Assembly (NCBI RefSeq): GCF_020623625.1
Contig: NC_060202.1
Span: 1,429,501 to 1,493,500, forward strand
Direction of reading: 5' to 3'
From: Saccharomycodes ludwigii
Taxonomy: Eukaryota > Ascomycota > Saccharomycetes > Saccharomycodales > Saccharomycodaceae
Length of the DNA stretch: 64,000 nt
The translations under genes and the position numbers were made by a program. The number at the start of each line of letters is the position of its first letter. The stretch's first letter is position 1. Positions 53,928-64,000 of this stretch are shown here, in pieces. The notes below the pieces were generated by a model that was given only the letters and a program-made list of their open reading frames with translations, was not told the DNA's origin and did no database searches.

Positions 53928-56067
53928 ATGAGTTTTACTAATAACAATAACAACAATAACAACGATAGTAACAGTGATAACATTAATACGGAGTTTGTGA
54001 ATTTTTTTGATGGAACCCCCAGCAACAATATTAATGAAAGTAATACTAATGCTAATAACAATAATACTCATTTATATAACCGTATTCAACACCCCATAAT
54101 TCCTGCTAATATCGATACTGGTAACTCTGCCAATGGTAATAACTTTCTTCATAATGATGAAACGCCTGCTATACTATTAGAACAATTGGCCTATATAGAT
54201 AATTTCATTCCACAGTTAGAAGACGATTTGCATGGTAGTAATGCAAATATTAGCAATTCCAATACAGAACCGCACACTTTTGAATTCAATACTGAAAATA
54301 CTAATGCGAGTAATAACGGTAACAGTAACATATTTAATAGCATGAATATTGATGATAGACTAGCAGCAGAATTAAGTGTTTTTGCCCATGAAACCTTTAT
54401 TTTTCCCGATGAAGATAAAAACACCAATGGTAATGATCATCATGATATTTATGATGATACCAATCATGCGACTAATACTATGAATAATGAGCTTAATAAT
54501 ACTGTTTCTAACAATATTAATAATAATCCAAATACTAATCATATTATTGGTAACAATAACACCCCAGATCTTCCCAAACATAAACATCTAACTGATAGAA
54601 AGCGTAATTTATTGGCTAAACAATACGATTTATCAAGAAAAAGATTTTCGACCAAAAATAATGCTAACCGTTCATCTCCTAATAACAATATTAATATTAC
54701 TAGTCCTCAAAGCTCCAATGTTAATAGTAACCAATTTTTTACCAATATAAACCAAGGCAATACACCTATCCCTTCCAACACCAATAGCTTTGACCATGGC
54801 GGGTTTACCAATGTAGATATCTTGGACTACAATCGTACTAATCAAATAGAACGTATCAATAATGATGCTACTAGTGACAGGAATAATATTACGCATAATC
54901 ACCTTAATAATTCTCCTATAAGTGACATATTTTCACCACATATGAAGAATTCTCCAAATGAATTTTCAGTATATACTCCGACCGCACTTAATGGCAATAC
55001 AAATTCTATTACTACTACTGGTAGTAATAACAGCGGCAATATTACTCAAAATGCTAATACAAATAGTGCATTTTCTACTGTACCAACATCGATATTGATA
55101 TCTAAATTCCCTAAAGTTACTGTACCCCATGGAGCTAAAGAATCTTTATTACAATTGGGTTTAACCGTTGATCAAATAGATTCCATCGCTGTCATTGTCA
55201 GTTATTTTCAAAGAGAAAATTATAGATTTACGGATAATTTGGTAAATAACGTTGATAATTTGAACAGTAATAATAATACTAATCATATTTTAAACACAAA
55301 TGATTTATTGCTCTCTTTTTTAAACAATAATAGCGTCATAAAGAAAAAACGTACTTTAGGAGAAAGAAAAGAAGAAGAAGAAAAAGAAGAAAAAGAAGAG
55401 CGAGTAGGTGAAAAGGGTGGAGGAGGCAATGATGTTATTGAACAACAAATTCAGGATGGGGAAGAAGGAAGTCGGAAAAAGAAAAAAAAAGAAGAAAAAA
55501 GAAATGGACAACAAAAACAAAATAAAGAAAAGGAAATTGTGCAGCAAAAACAACAAGAAAAAAAAGAGGACAATAGAACACTGGATCTAAATGGAGCTCA
55601 GAGTAATGATGCTAAGAAATCTAAAAACAACAATAGCGTCAATACTTTTAATGGAACAATTACCACGGATAATGGCATACGGAATGACACCACCAGTATT
55701 GATAAAAATAAAGAAAACAATAATAATAATAATAATAATAATAATCACTCATCCAAGAAAAATATATCAAACATTGGCTCATCTTCTCTTGGCAACGATT
55801 GCAGCAGTAGTGATGGTGCTAATGATAACGCAAATAAAAATGACAACAAACCATCAAAGCGAGCTAGGAATACTGCTAATATTTCTACTAATGATGAAAC
55901 CAAAAAAGATTCTTTAGAAAATCGAATAAGCGAGCTATCTGAACTAGCAGTTGATTTAAAGAATAAAATCCGAAAATTGGAGTTAGAAAATAAATTATTA
56001 AAAAAATTGGTTATGGAAAGAGGTGGGTTTAAAAACTTAGAAGACCTAGATAGTTTAAAAAAACAAT

Positions 56068-56069
<2 letters not shown>
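53928..56069 (+). CDS. MET4: Met4-like bZIP-type coactivator of sulfur metabolism
   Basis: Met4 activates the sulfur-amino-acid genes through Cbf1 and Met31/32 and is controlled by SCF-Met30 ubiquitination. I start it at the ATG at 53928; the frame runs 20 codons further upstream to a GTG only. The 713-residue protein is largely Asn-rich, but islands match S. cerevisiae Met4 (672). These are ILLEQLAYIDNFIPQLE near 80, the UIM-like DRLAAELSVFAHETF followed by IFPDEDK near 145-160, and DHGGFTNVDI near 288. PTSILISKFPKVTVPHGAK lies near 385-403. The C-terminal leucine-zipper-like helix with LENKLLKKLVMERGG is near 680-700. A charged Lys/Glu insert lies before it. The position is YNL103W. Confidence 0.95.

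Positions 56070-56070
<1 letters not shown>

Positions 56071-56098
<28 letters not shown>
56071..56098 (+). repeat. (AT)14 repeat in the MET4/VAM3 convergent spacer
   Basis: Fourteen AT units fill almost half of the 63-base spacer between two convergent stops. TA-rich repeats act as 3'-end efficiency elements in yeast, so it may serve both genes. Confidence 0.8.
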
Positions 56099-56103
<5 letters not shown>

Positions 56104-56132
56104 TCTATTATATAGATATATTGTAAACGGTA

Positions 56133-57062
56133 TTACACCGCTAGAAGAATGATTAATACAATCATACCAATCACAATCAATAATATAATCCTACATCTGT
56201 TCCCAGTTTTTTGAACTTTTTCAGCCTTAACCAACTTTGCTGAAGCATTTTGTACATTATCACTAAAATTATTAATATTATTTTCAATATCATCAACTTG
56301 TTCTCCTTGTTGCTTGATGATACTGCCTAGTTGTTGAAAAATAGCATTAACCTCTTTAACCTGTCCATGTATTCTATCCATTTGTGTATCACGTTCGGTA
56401 ACTACTAATTGATGGAAATCAACTTGTTCTTGATCAATGTTATCAAATGATTGCTGTTGTTGTTGCTCTCCTTCTTCTTGTATTAATAATTGTTGTTGGG
56501 ATTGATAATTTTTATGATTAGGAGGAACCATACCACTAGAACTTGTTGATAATAATGGTTTATCCTCATCAGCAAGCGGCATAGATATATAACCATCATT
56601 TTCACTTCTATCATTAGCATTCACGATTATAAGGTTATTAGCATTATTACTGCTATTGATAGAAGTCGAATTTTGATTATTATCAGAGCTATGAATAACA
56701 GTAGTCGTACCATTGTTATCCTTATAAATAGGATACTGTAACTTTTTCTTATAGTATTCTTTCAGCAATACCTCATATTCTTGAATTAAAGTTTCTATAT
56801 CTTTATTTAACTTACTATTGTAATTAGTTACTCCATTATTTTGTTGCTGCTGCCGCTGGGTTTTATAATTTGATATTATTTCCATACATGGTGTAATTAT
56901 TGTGTCTTCAATTTGTTTTCTGATTAATAAACTATCTCTCTTACCACTGCCTATATTTATATTGATTTTTTTATTGAACTCTTTAACCTTTGGTGTTAGT
57001 TTCTCCAATATTAGGATTAAGCTATGGTCATCTTGTATACTTACTGCATTTGGAAGAGTCAT
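56133..57062 (-). CDS. VAM3: Vacuolar Qa-SNARE Vam3
   Basis: Vam3 is the vacuolar syntaxin for homotypic fusion and for Golgi-to-vacuole traffic. The 309-residue protein has an N-terminal Habc-like region (about 1-110) and a low-complexity linker. An acidic dileucine signal DEDKPLL lies at 165-171, like the AP-3 sorting signal of S. cerevisiae Vam3. The SNARE motif runs from about 215 to 278, with the zero-layer Gln in KQQGEQVDDIENNI. A C-terminal anchor IILLIVIGMIVLIILL follows. The dileucine signal favours Vam3 over the related Pep12. S. cerevisiae Vam3 has 283 residues; its gene YOR106W adjoins RGS2 there. Confidence 0.92.
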   Translation of the reverse strand: MTLPNAVSIQDDHSLILILEKLTPKVKEFNKKININIGSGKRDSLLIRKQIEDTIITPCMEIISNYKTQRQQQQNNGVTNYNSKLNKDIETLIQEYEVLLKEYYKKKLQYPIYKDNNGTTTVIHSSDNNQNSTSINSSNNANNLIIVNANDRSENDGYISMPLADEDKPLLSTSSSGMVPPNHKNYQSQQQLLIQEEGEQQQQQSFDNIDQEQVDFHQLVVTERDTQMDRIHGQVKEVNAIFQQLGSIIKQQGEQVDDIENNINNFSDNVQNASAKLVKAEKVQKTGNRCRIILLIVIGMIVLIILLAV

Positions 57063-57787
57063 TTTTTTTTTTATTTTTATTTTTTTATTTTTTGTTATTG
57101 CCGTATATATCTACCTGTTTGATAATACTAGATGATTTTTGACGTCAATATATAAAATGGTGTGATATGTGTTAAAAATTATTCTAATTATAAGACTATA
57201 GTCAAGAATAATGGATGAGTTTTAATAAAAATGGGAAAAGCGAAATTGACTTTTTTTTAAAAAATCACAATCAATTTCTATCCATATAATAAAAATGAAA
57301 CAAGGAAAGGTACAAGATCATGAATTTTCTCTCTTTCTTTCTCAAAGATTCGGTATATTTAGAATTTGTTCTAATTTTTTATTGTCGGTCAAAATGCTTT
57401 TCTGACTTCGGATTTAAAAAAAAAGAAAATACTTTTTTAGTCAAATTTTAACGATAGAAAAACACGTTAATCTTTTTTTTTTTTTACAAACGCGTAAACA
57501 TACTACAGAAAATTTTTTTTATCTTGTTTTTTTTTTTTTTTTTTTACATTGCAAAACCATGAAAAAAAAAAAAATTCCTTTGGTGCTCAATTTCATAGAC
57601 TTTGTAGAATGTCTAAATATTTATCGAACCCAATATTGTAGTTTATTTTATTTACAAATCTTTTTATTCTGAATTAACGGAAAAACAATTATTTTTTCCA
57701 AAGATTATGTATCGTTAAACATTTATGTCTCTTTTTTAGCATTAGTAATCAGCGGAGTCATTAAGCATAAAACAGAAAACAACGATA
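57063..57787. promoter_or_regulatory. Divergent promoter region, VAM3 and POL1
   Basis: The 725 bases hold an MCB motif ACGCGT at 57490-57495 flanked by T runs (about 57473-57485 and 57528-57545), TGACGTCAA near 57139-57147, and A runs. No gene is visible. Confidence 0.6.
57490..57495. promoter_or_regulatory. MCB motif ACGCGT in POL1 promoter
   Basis: The exact MBF target hexamer lies 293 bases upstream of POL1. POL1 is a classical G1/S gene controlled by MCB elements in S. cerevisiae. Only one copy is visible here. Confidence 0.65.
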
Positions 57788-60700
57788 ATGAGTACAGCCA
57801 ACAAACTTAAAATATTGAAAAAATTGAAAAAAACTAGGAACAATACTACTAACAGGAGAATAATTACAGGTTCCGATACCACCAAAGACAAAAAATTTGG
57901 GATTTCTGAAGACGACAAGGAGGAAGAGGAAGAGGAGGAAAAGATCTATGATTTAATTGATGAAAATGAATATAGAACCCGTAAGAGACAAGAGTTATTA
58001 AAAGATGATTTTGTAGTTGATGATGATGGTATTGGTGAGTATGTTGACAACGGTGTGGATGACTGGGAACACGAACATAATTATTACACTTCTGATGAAG
58101 ACCAAGATGAAGATCTTGCTATGAATGGAAAAATAAAAAAATCAAATAAAGCTAAAAATACTAGCAACATTTCATCTTTAATTACTAAGCACCATTCAAA
58201 GTCAAAAAATAAGGGTTCTTCCCTAAACACACTCACATCTGCCACCAATATTGGCAATAATAACAAAAGGAAAATTAATGCCGATGATTTCGATGATATA
58301 TTAGCCGATTTTGACGATTCTTTACCAAGTATTACCAATATTAACACCCGTACTCACAAAGGACCATCATCAACAATTATGAGAAATTCCAAGAAAAATA
58401 ACAACTTAAATAGCTCAGGTCAATTTACAGATAATCGTCTAGATAGCATTAGTGATTCTGCTAATGCTCCACTTATAAAAAATCGTAGGGTTAACAATAA
58501 CAGCAATAACACTGACATGAATGTACTGTCTTCCTCAACTTCCATTAAAAAAATTAAACTTTCTTCACCAACTTTCACCACTATTGGAAGTTCCCCATTG
58601 AGAAATGTTACAACTAATAACCACCTTAACAATAATATCAACGGTGATGCTGACATGGATCTGAATAATGAATTTATTTCTAATATAAGTAGCTCTCCAT
58701 TTAAGAAGACCACTACTATTCAAGATGATACTAAAGTTCTTAAAAAAGAGGATTTAAATAAACACATCCTGTATGGAGTTGGCTCAAATGGCATATATAA
58801 TGGTGATGATGACGATGATAATGACGACGATGACGATGATGTGCAAATTGGAAGTAGGCGTACAAGAAGGGTTATCCGGACCGCTGCAACGAACCGTAAA
58901 ATTAATTTAAATATGAAAAGTGAATCAATAACCGTTTCCCCATTTGTTACAGCGCCAAATACCCCTAATACAACATTGCATGATACTGCAACATTATCTT
59001 CACCATTAGTGACCACGAAAATTTTAAACAGAATGGAAAATTCATTGACAACTAGTGAAAAATTAACCAAAGAACAGCTTTATGTTAATGATGCAGGTGA
59101 TTTAGAATTTTTTTGGTTGGATTATTCCGAGGTTGACGGGACTTTATTGCTATTTGGTAAAATCAAAACATTAGAAGAAAACAAATTCGAATCGTGTATG
59201 CTACAGGTTGATGGGTTGTATAAGGAATTATATTTTTTACCCAAAGCAACTCGTACAGTGACAGACATCCATGAGGAAATTATTCCATTGTTGATGGATA
59301 TGTACGGTTTAGAGAATATCCGCGCTAAACCTGAGAAAATGAAATATGCTTTTGAATTGCCAGACATTCCAAGAAGTGAGACTGAATATTTAAAAGTTTT
59401 ACTACCTTATAAAACACCTAAAAATAGCCATAGAAATATCCCATCTGATTTAACAAGTGAAAATATTGCACATGTTTTTGGTGGCTCTACTAAAATTTTT
59501 GAAAGTTTTGTAGTCCAAAGAAAAATCATGGGCCCTTCTTGGTTGACTTTGTCTGGTGTTGTGTTTGATCAGTTACGAGGTGCTTCTCACTGCAGAATTG
59601 AACTAAAAGTCAATAGGCCCAATGATGTCCAATGTAATACTGGAATTACTACGAACGATGTCACACCACCCTTAAAAACTATGGCCTTGAATGTTCAAAC
59701 TAGTATGAACACGAATGAAAATAGACAGGAAATTGTTAGTATCACAATGAACATTAAATCTAATGTGAATTTAGATAATCCAGGAGACGATAATAAAGCT
59801 ACTGTGGAAAATAATATAATCACCTTGGTGCGCCCCCCACAAAGCTCTACTTTCCCGGTTGGATTGTCTACTTTATTGAAAAAAAAATTTCCGACAAATA
59901 CATTCAGACTTTTTAACAATGAAAAAACATTATTGAACTGTTTTGCTGCTTTAATGAAGGTGCATGACCCAGATGTAATAGTTGGTCATAGATTGGAAAA
60001 TGTAGCTCTTGATATTATTTTGTCTAGAATGTATGATTTTAAAATTGTTAACTTCAGCACGATGGGCCGTCGTTTACGAAGAGAGTGGCCAGAGAAATTT
60101 AAAAAACATAATAATAACAATAATTTTTATATTATTCGCGATATTTTTAGTGGTAGACTAATCTGCGATATTGCTAATGAGATGGGCCAATCTTTGACTC
60201 CAAAATGTCAATCTTGGGACTTGGCTGAAATGTACTCTGTAACTTGTGGTAAAGAATATTCTGTTTTGGAAATTAATTTTAACAAGGGCCAATATCAAGA
60301 AGATTCAAATGCTATGAGCTTGGCTCTGGAAGAAGGTATGAATTATTCTTCTATGATTGACGAAATTGCAACACAAATTCAAATATTATCTTTAACCAAA
60401 CAGTTAACAAACCTTGCTGGCAATTCTTGGAATCAAACGTTAAGTGGAAACAGAGCTGCAAGAAATGAGTACATTTTATTGCATGAATTTACGAGAGAAC
60501 ACTATATTGTGCCAGATAAGGAACTCAAGAGGAGTAACACTACTACTACTGTTAATAGTGTAAACTCTAAGGACAACAATACAGTGGGTTCCAATGGTAG
60601 ATCTAAAAAATCTAAATACCAAGGTGGTTTAGTTTTTGAGCCTGAAAGAGGGTTACATAGAAATTACGTTTTAGTTATGGATTTTAACTCGTTGTATCCG

Positions 60701-62524
60701 TCTATTATTCAAGAATTTAATATTTGTTTTACCACAGTTGACAGAGACCACTTGTTAAATGCTTCCAATAGCAATGATGACGAATTTGCTTTGCCCGAAA
60801 TTCCAAGTTCCGATAAATCACAAGGTGTTTTACCAAGATTGTTACACACTTTAGTTCAACGTCGTTATGAAGTTAAAAAAATCATGAAAACGGAAACTGA
60901 TCCATATAAAAAACAACAATGTGAAATTAAGCAACAAGCTTTGAAGCTAACCGCTAATTCTATGTACGGTTGTTTGGGGTATGTTCATAGTAGGTTTTAT
61001 GCTAAACCGCTAGCTATGTTGGTTACTAATAAGGGCAGAGAAATTTTAATGAACACTAGACAACTAGCCGAAAGCTTGAGCTTAACTGTTGTTTATGGGG
61101 ATACAGACTCTGTCATGATAGATACAGGATGCACTACATATAAAGAGGCCATTAAAATTGGCGAAAGTTTCAAGAAACTTGTTAATGAGCGCTACAAATT
61201 GCTAGAGATAGACATTGACAACGTTTTCAGTAAATTGTTATTGCATGCGAAAAAAAAATATGCTGCATTAACTTGTTATTTTGATGAACAAGGTAATGAA
61301 AAAACACTTTTGGAAGTCAAGGGCTTAGATATGAAGCGCCGTGAATATTGTCCACTTTCTAAAGAAGTCAGTGCACAAGTTTTAAAGTTAATTTTTTCTG
61401 ATAAATTTAATGATCCTGAAATGGCATTACAAGAGGTTTATTCATATTTGGAGGTTACTGCTAAAGATGTTAATGAAAATAAAATCAAGTATGATCAGTT
61501 TAGAATAAACACCAGGTTATCTAAGGATCCATCTCAGTACCCTGGGGGCAAATCGATGCCGGCAGTTCAGGTTGCATTAAGGTTGCGAAAAGCTGGCAGA
61601 GTCATTAAAGCCGGCAGTGTTATTACCTTTATCATAACACAGGCAACCGCTGCAGAAAATGAAGAAAACACTTTTAATGGCAACAATAACGTTGATGTTG
61701 CCAATCGTGCACGAGCTTTTGTTGAATTGCTAGCCAAGGGATCTACATTACAGCCTGATCCTGACTATTATTTGGAAAAACAAATTTTCACACCGGTTAA
61801 AAGGCTATTAGAAAACATTGAAGGTTTTGATGTGGTTCGACTAGGCATTAGTCTAGGATTGGGAAACAAAAGGCATCTATTGAAAGTTAGTAGTGGCAAC
61901 GCCAATAATAATAGTAATGTGGGTTCTGATTTGCAACCGTTAGAGTCGACTATAAGTGATAGGGAAAGATTTAAGGACTGCAGAGAATTGGTCTTACTCT
62001 GTCCTCATTGTGAACATTGTTTTGCATATGGTGGGTTGATTTCATCTCCAGACTACGAAATAACATTTAATGGTATTCGTTGTAAGTATTGTGAGCATAC
62101 TTTGTCTGCAATTGAAATTACAAGTCAGGTAGAAAGCAGAATAAGAGGATATATTGCATTATATTATGAGGGTTGGCTACAATGTAATGATACGGTTTGT
62201 AACAATATTACTAGATCAGTTTGTATGTACGGTAAGAAATGTCTAGTGGAAAACTGTAGCGGTGTGATGCATTACAAATACAGCGATAGAGAATTATATA
62301 ATCAGTTATTGTATTTTGATTCACTATTTGATGTAGACAAAAATAAAATGCAGAAATTGAGAGCTCAAAGTGATAAAAGTAGCAGATTAAATGATGGTGA
62401 AGTTAGGGCACTGGCCGAACAAAATAGAGGTTTGTTGAATGTTAGTAGAGGTGTTGTTCAAAAGTATTTAAATGATTGTGCTCGTAGGTATGTTAATATG
62501 AGTGAGCTATTTGGATTTATGTAA
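57788..62524 (+). CDS. POL1: DNA polymerase alpha catalytic subunit
   Basis: Pol1 extends the primase RNA primer at origins and Okazaki fragments. The 1578-residue protein is longer than the S. cerevisiae one (1468) because of Asn/Ser-rich N-terminal inserts. The N-terminus has RTRKRQELLKDDFVVDDDG and a DDILADFD motif from residue 169, resembling the Ctf4-binding box. The B-family core shows region II DFNSLYPSIIQEFN near 964, region III KLTANSMYGCLGY near 1055 and region I YGDTDSVM near 1101. The exonuclease-like region near 720 (HDPDVIVGHR) lacks the catalytic acids of proofreading enzymes, as usual for alpha. The C-terminal cysteine modules start near 1404 (CPHCEHC...CKYC) and are followed by a CN-x-C-type group. 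Position YNL102W. Confidence 0.98.
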   Translation: MSTANKLKILKKLKKTRNNTTNRRIITGSDTTKDKKFGISEDDKEEEEEEEKIYDLIDENEYRTRKRQELLKDDFVVDDDGIGEYVDNGVDDWEHEHNYYTSDEDQDEDLAMNGKIKKSNKAKNTSNISSLITKHHSKSKNKGSSLNTLTSATNIGNNNKRKINADDFDDILADFDDSLPSITNINTRTHKGPSSTIMRNSKKNNNLNSSGQFTDNRLDSISDSANAPLIKNRRVNNNSNNTDMNVLSSSTSIKKIKLSSPTFTTIGSSPLRNVTTNNHLNNNINGDADMDLNNEFISNISSSPFKKTTTIQDDTKVLKKEDLNKHILYGVGSNGIYNGDDDDDNDDDDDDVQIGSRRTRRVIRTAATNRKINLNMKSESITVSPFVTAPNTPNTTLHDTATLSSPLVTTKILNRMENSLTTSEKLTKEQLYVNDAGDLEFFWLDYSEVDGTLLLFGKIKTLEENKFESCMLQVDGLYKELYFLPKATRTVTDIHEEIIPLLMDMYGLENIRAKPEKMKYAFELPDIPRSETEYLKVLLPYKTPKNSHRNIPSDLTSENIAHVFGGSTKIFESFVVQRKIMGPSWLTLSGVVFDQLRGASHCRIELKVNRPNDVQCNTGITTNDVTPPLKTMALNVQTSMNTNENRQEIVSITMNIKSNVNLDNPGDDNKATVENNIITLVRPPQSSTFPVGLSTLLKKKFPTNTFRLFNNEKTLLNCFAALMKVHDPDVIVGHRLENVALDIILSRMYDFKIVNFSTMGRRLRREWPEKFKKHNNNNNFYIIRDIFSGRLICDIANEMGQSLTPKCQSWDLAEMYSVTCGKEYSVLEINFNKGQYQEDSNAMSLALEEGMNYSSMIDEIATQIQILSLTKQLTNLAGNSWNQTLSGNRAARNEYILLHEFTREHYIVPDKELKRSNTTTTVNSVNSKDNNTVGSNGRSKKSKYQGGLVFEPERGLHRNYVLVMDFNSLYPSIIQEFNICFTTVDRDHLLNASNSNDDEFALPEIPSSDKSQGVLPRLLHTLVQRRYEVKKIMKTETDPYKKQQCEIKQQALKLTANSMYGCLGYVHSRFYAKPLAMLVTNKGREILMNTRQLAESLSLTVVYGDTDSVMIDTGCTTYKEAIKIGESFKKLVNERYKLLEIDIDNVFSKLLLHAKKKYAALTCYFDEQGNEKTLLEVKGLDMKRREYCPLSKEVSAQVLKLIFSDKFNDPEMALQEVYSYLEVTAKDVNENKIKYDQFRINTRLSKDPSQYPGGKSMPAVQVALRLRKAGRVIKAGSVITFIITQATAAENEENTFNGNNNVDVANRARAFVELLAKGSTLQPDPDYYLEKQIFTPVKRLLENIEGFDVVRLGISLGLGNKRHLLKVSSGNANNNSNVGSDLQPLESTISDRERFKDCRELVLLCPHCEHCFAYGGLISSPDYEITFNGIRCKYCEHTLSAIEITSQVESRIRGYIALYYEGWLQCNDTVCNNITRSVCMYGKKCLVENCSGVMHYKYSDRELYNQLLYFDSLFDVDKNKMQKLRAQSDKSSRLNDGEVRALAEQNRGLLNVSRGVVQKYLNDCARRYVNMSELFGFM

Positions 62525-63127
62525 AATTTTTATGTTATCAATTAATTTTAGCAAATTTTTTTTTCTATTTTTGATAAATCATTTGACTTGGTACGATAAG
62601 AGGAGCTATTGCAGAAAAAAAAAAAAGAAATGCCTTTTTTTCACGATTATTGCTTTCTGTTTTGATTCCTAGCAGTTTATTTCTTTGTTGTGCTGGTCGA
62701 AAGGCTTTGTTTTTAAATAAAATTTTGTTGAGATTCAATACTAAAAAGCTTCTACGTATTAATACAATGAAGTTGCATGGGATTTTATTTTATTTTTATT
62801 TTTATTTTTTCTCGGTAATAGATTCATATTATTATTATTATTATCATTGTTTATCATTTTAAATTAGCCCATTATGGAAAGGGTTTTTTTCTTTCTCTTA
62901 TCTATAACTTCATTTAGGTTTATCATTTTAATCATGATTATAATTCAAAGTTAATGCTTTTATTTTATTTTTATTTTTCTTTAAGGATATAAAAGAAAGG
63001 TTGAACCAAATACAAGACATATACAATAGAAAAAGAAATATATATATATATACGAAACTCCGAGCAACTGTCTACATCTCAGTCTTTTAATTTTTTAACA
63101 CATAAACAACAAGAAACAACCAACAAT
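62525..63127. promoter_or_regulatory. Intergenic: POL1 3' region and AVT4 promoter
   Basis: The 603 bases contain a T run near 62555, TTTTA/TATTTT repeats near 62785-62815 and 62961-62978, and a TATA box at 62988-62995. No gene was recognised. Confidence 0.55.
62988..62995 (+). promoter_or_regulatory. TATA box of AVT4
   Basis: TATAAAAG lies 140 bases upstream of the AVT4 ATG and matches the TATAWAWR consensus. Confidence 0.5.
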
Positions 63128-64000
63128 ATGGACATCCATAATACCAGTAACAGAAATTCTAAATGTATTCCAATATCTAAGACTCCATCTGCATCATCTT
63201 CATATCAACAAAAACAAAGGCGTCAATCTATAATGCTGCTATCCGAGTCAGTGCAGAGTCGAAGATCTTCTGTATTTTTAGGTGCGAAAAAATCCAAAAG
63301 ATCACAATTATCTAATAATTCAGTGGATTCTAAAATATTTGTCAATATAAACTCCCCAAATTTTAAAACAAACCACCTTCGTAATGATGAAATTGTAAAC
63401 AGTCTAAAAAACAATTATTTAAATCACAATTTCAGCCATTCGAGTGGTAAGAATAGCATAAACTCTTCTTTGGCAAGCATCAGTGCTCATTCTTCTGTAA
63501 TAGACAACGATGATTATGGGTACGATTCAGACGTTCACAACCACGGCAATACCAAAGAAAATCATGATAATGACGGAGAAGAAGAAAGAGAAGGAGAAGG
63601 AGAAGGAGAAGGAGAAGATTTAAATTTAAAGTCTCCAGCTGGGGATATTACAAGAGATATTTATATGTATTCCAAAAGAAACGACAGAAGTAAAAAAAAC
63701 TGGAGAAAGAATAAAATTAGCAAAAAACATGCTTCTGTTGATGATTTAAGCATAATAGAAGAAGATAGAAGAAGAAGAAGTACCGCAAGCGCAATTAATG
63801 TTCCTGGTGGATTTAGAAGAGAATTTATTGTTCAAAAAGTTAAAAACAACATGAAGAATAAAAACACAAATGGCCACTATAGTTCTTTAGACAACAAAGA
63901 CTTAGAGTATGACAGCGATGAAAATGATATAGGAAAGATACCTTTTCTAACACGTAATTTTTTAGAATTTTTATACGTGTACGGTCATTTTGCAGGTGAG
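63128..64000 (+). CDS. AVT4: Avt4-like vacuolar amino-acid exporter (3' end outside window)
   Basis: Avt3 and Avt4 export neutral and basic amino acids from the vacuole (AAAP family). The ATG at 63128 opens a frame of 291 codons that runs off the window end without a stop. What is visible is the cytosolic N-terminus: Ser/Asn-rich, with RRQSIMLLSESVQSRRSSVF, a Glu/Gly run GEGEGEGE coded by GGAGAA repeats near 63590-63615, then VPGGFRREFIVQK. The visible end, LTRNFLEFLYVYGHFAGE, is the conserved block that precedes the first membrane span. The position beside POL1 fits YNL101W (AVT4); AVT3 is the paralogue. Confidence 0.88.
   Translation, partial: MDIHNTSNRNSKCIPISKTPSASSSYQQKQRRQSIMLLSESVQSRRSSVFLGAKKSKRSQLSNNSVDSKIFVNINSPNFKTNHLRNDEIVNSLKNNYLNHNFSHSSGKNSINSSLASISAHSSVIDNDDYGYDSDVHNHGNTKENHDNDGEEEREGEGEGEGEDLNLKSPAGDITRDIYMYSKRNDRSKKNWRKNKISKKHASVDDLSIIEEDRRRRSTASAINVPGGFRREFIVQKVKNNMKNKNTNGHYSSLDNKDLEYDSDENDIGKIPFLTRNFLEFLYVYGHFAGE

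Overview
The window is a gene-dense stretch of nuclear chromosome from a budding yeast of the Saccharomyces lineage (order Saccharomycetales). Almost every open reading frame has a recognisable S. cerevisiae counterpart. The base composition is very AT-rich, with poly(A)/poly(T) tracts of up to 39 bases, and spacers are often 0.5-1.8 kb. The one clear spliceosomal intron has the yeast signals GTATGT, TACTAAC and AG. I saw no tRNA or rRNA gene, transposon, LTR, viral relic, CRISPR array or prokaryote-like block.

The layout from left to right is: NMA111 (5' end outside the window), MRP35, TOM70, COX23, NCS2, DCP2, MLS1, DMA1/DMA2, a YNL115C-like membrane hydrolase, BZZ1, TRS33, a YOR114W-position gene, AZF1, RPC19, DBP2 (with intron), CEX1, CYB5, NOP15, a YOR111W-like Maf protein, TFC7, YAF9, INP52/INP53, LEU4/LEU9, RGS2, MET4, VAM3, POL1 and AVT4 (3' end outside the window). 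This interleaves genes that S. cerevisiae keeps on chromosomes XIV (YNL123W-YNL101W), XV (YOR115C-YOR106W) and VIII (YHR114W-YHR117W). Such a zipper pattern is expected of a lineage that split off before the whole-genome duplication. The low GC and long spacers would suit something like Saccharomycodes ludwigii, but that species name is a guess.

Most genes are housekeeping: mitochondrial import and biogenesis (TOM70, COX23, MRP35), mRNA decay and RNA helicase work (DCP2, DBP2), tRNA modification and export (NCS2, CEX1), Pol I/III transcription (RPC19, TFC7), chromatin (YAF9), ribosome assembly (NOP15), vesicle and lipid traffic (INP52/53, BZZ1, TRS33, VAM3), sulfur and leucine metabolism (MET4, LEU4), the glyoxylate cycle (MLS1) and replication (POL1). 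The neighbours are not an operon; they are a conserved ancestral order.

Points worth a second look: TOM70 and NOP15 are each broken by one frame change at a homopolymer, probably a base-call error. Malate synthase has lost the C-terminal SKL peroxisomal signal. The YNL115C-like hydrolase has Asp where a Ser nucleophile is usual. DBP2 keeps a 1.34-kb intron inside helicase motif V. LEU4 has Leu3 and Gcn4 sites upstream, POL1 an MCB site, and MET4 a Cbf1-type E-box. I found no credible new multi-gene system.
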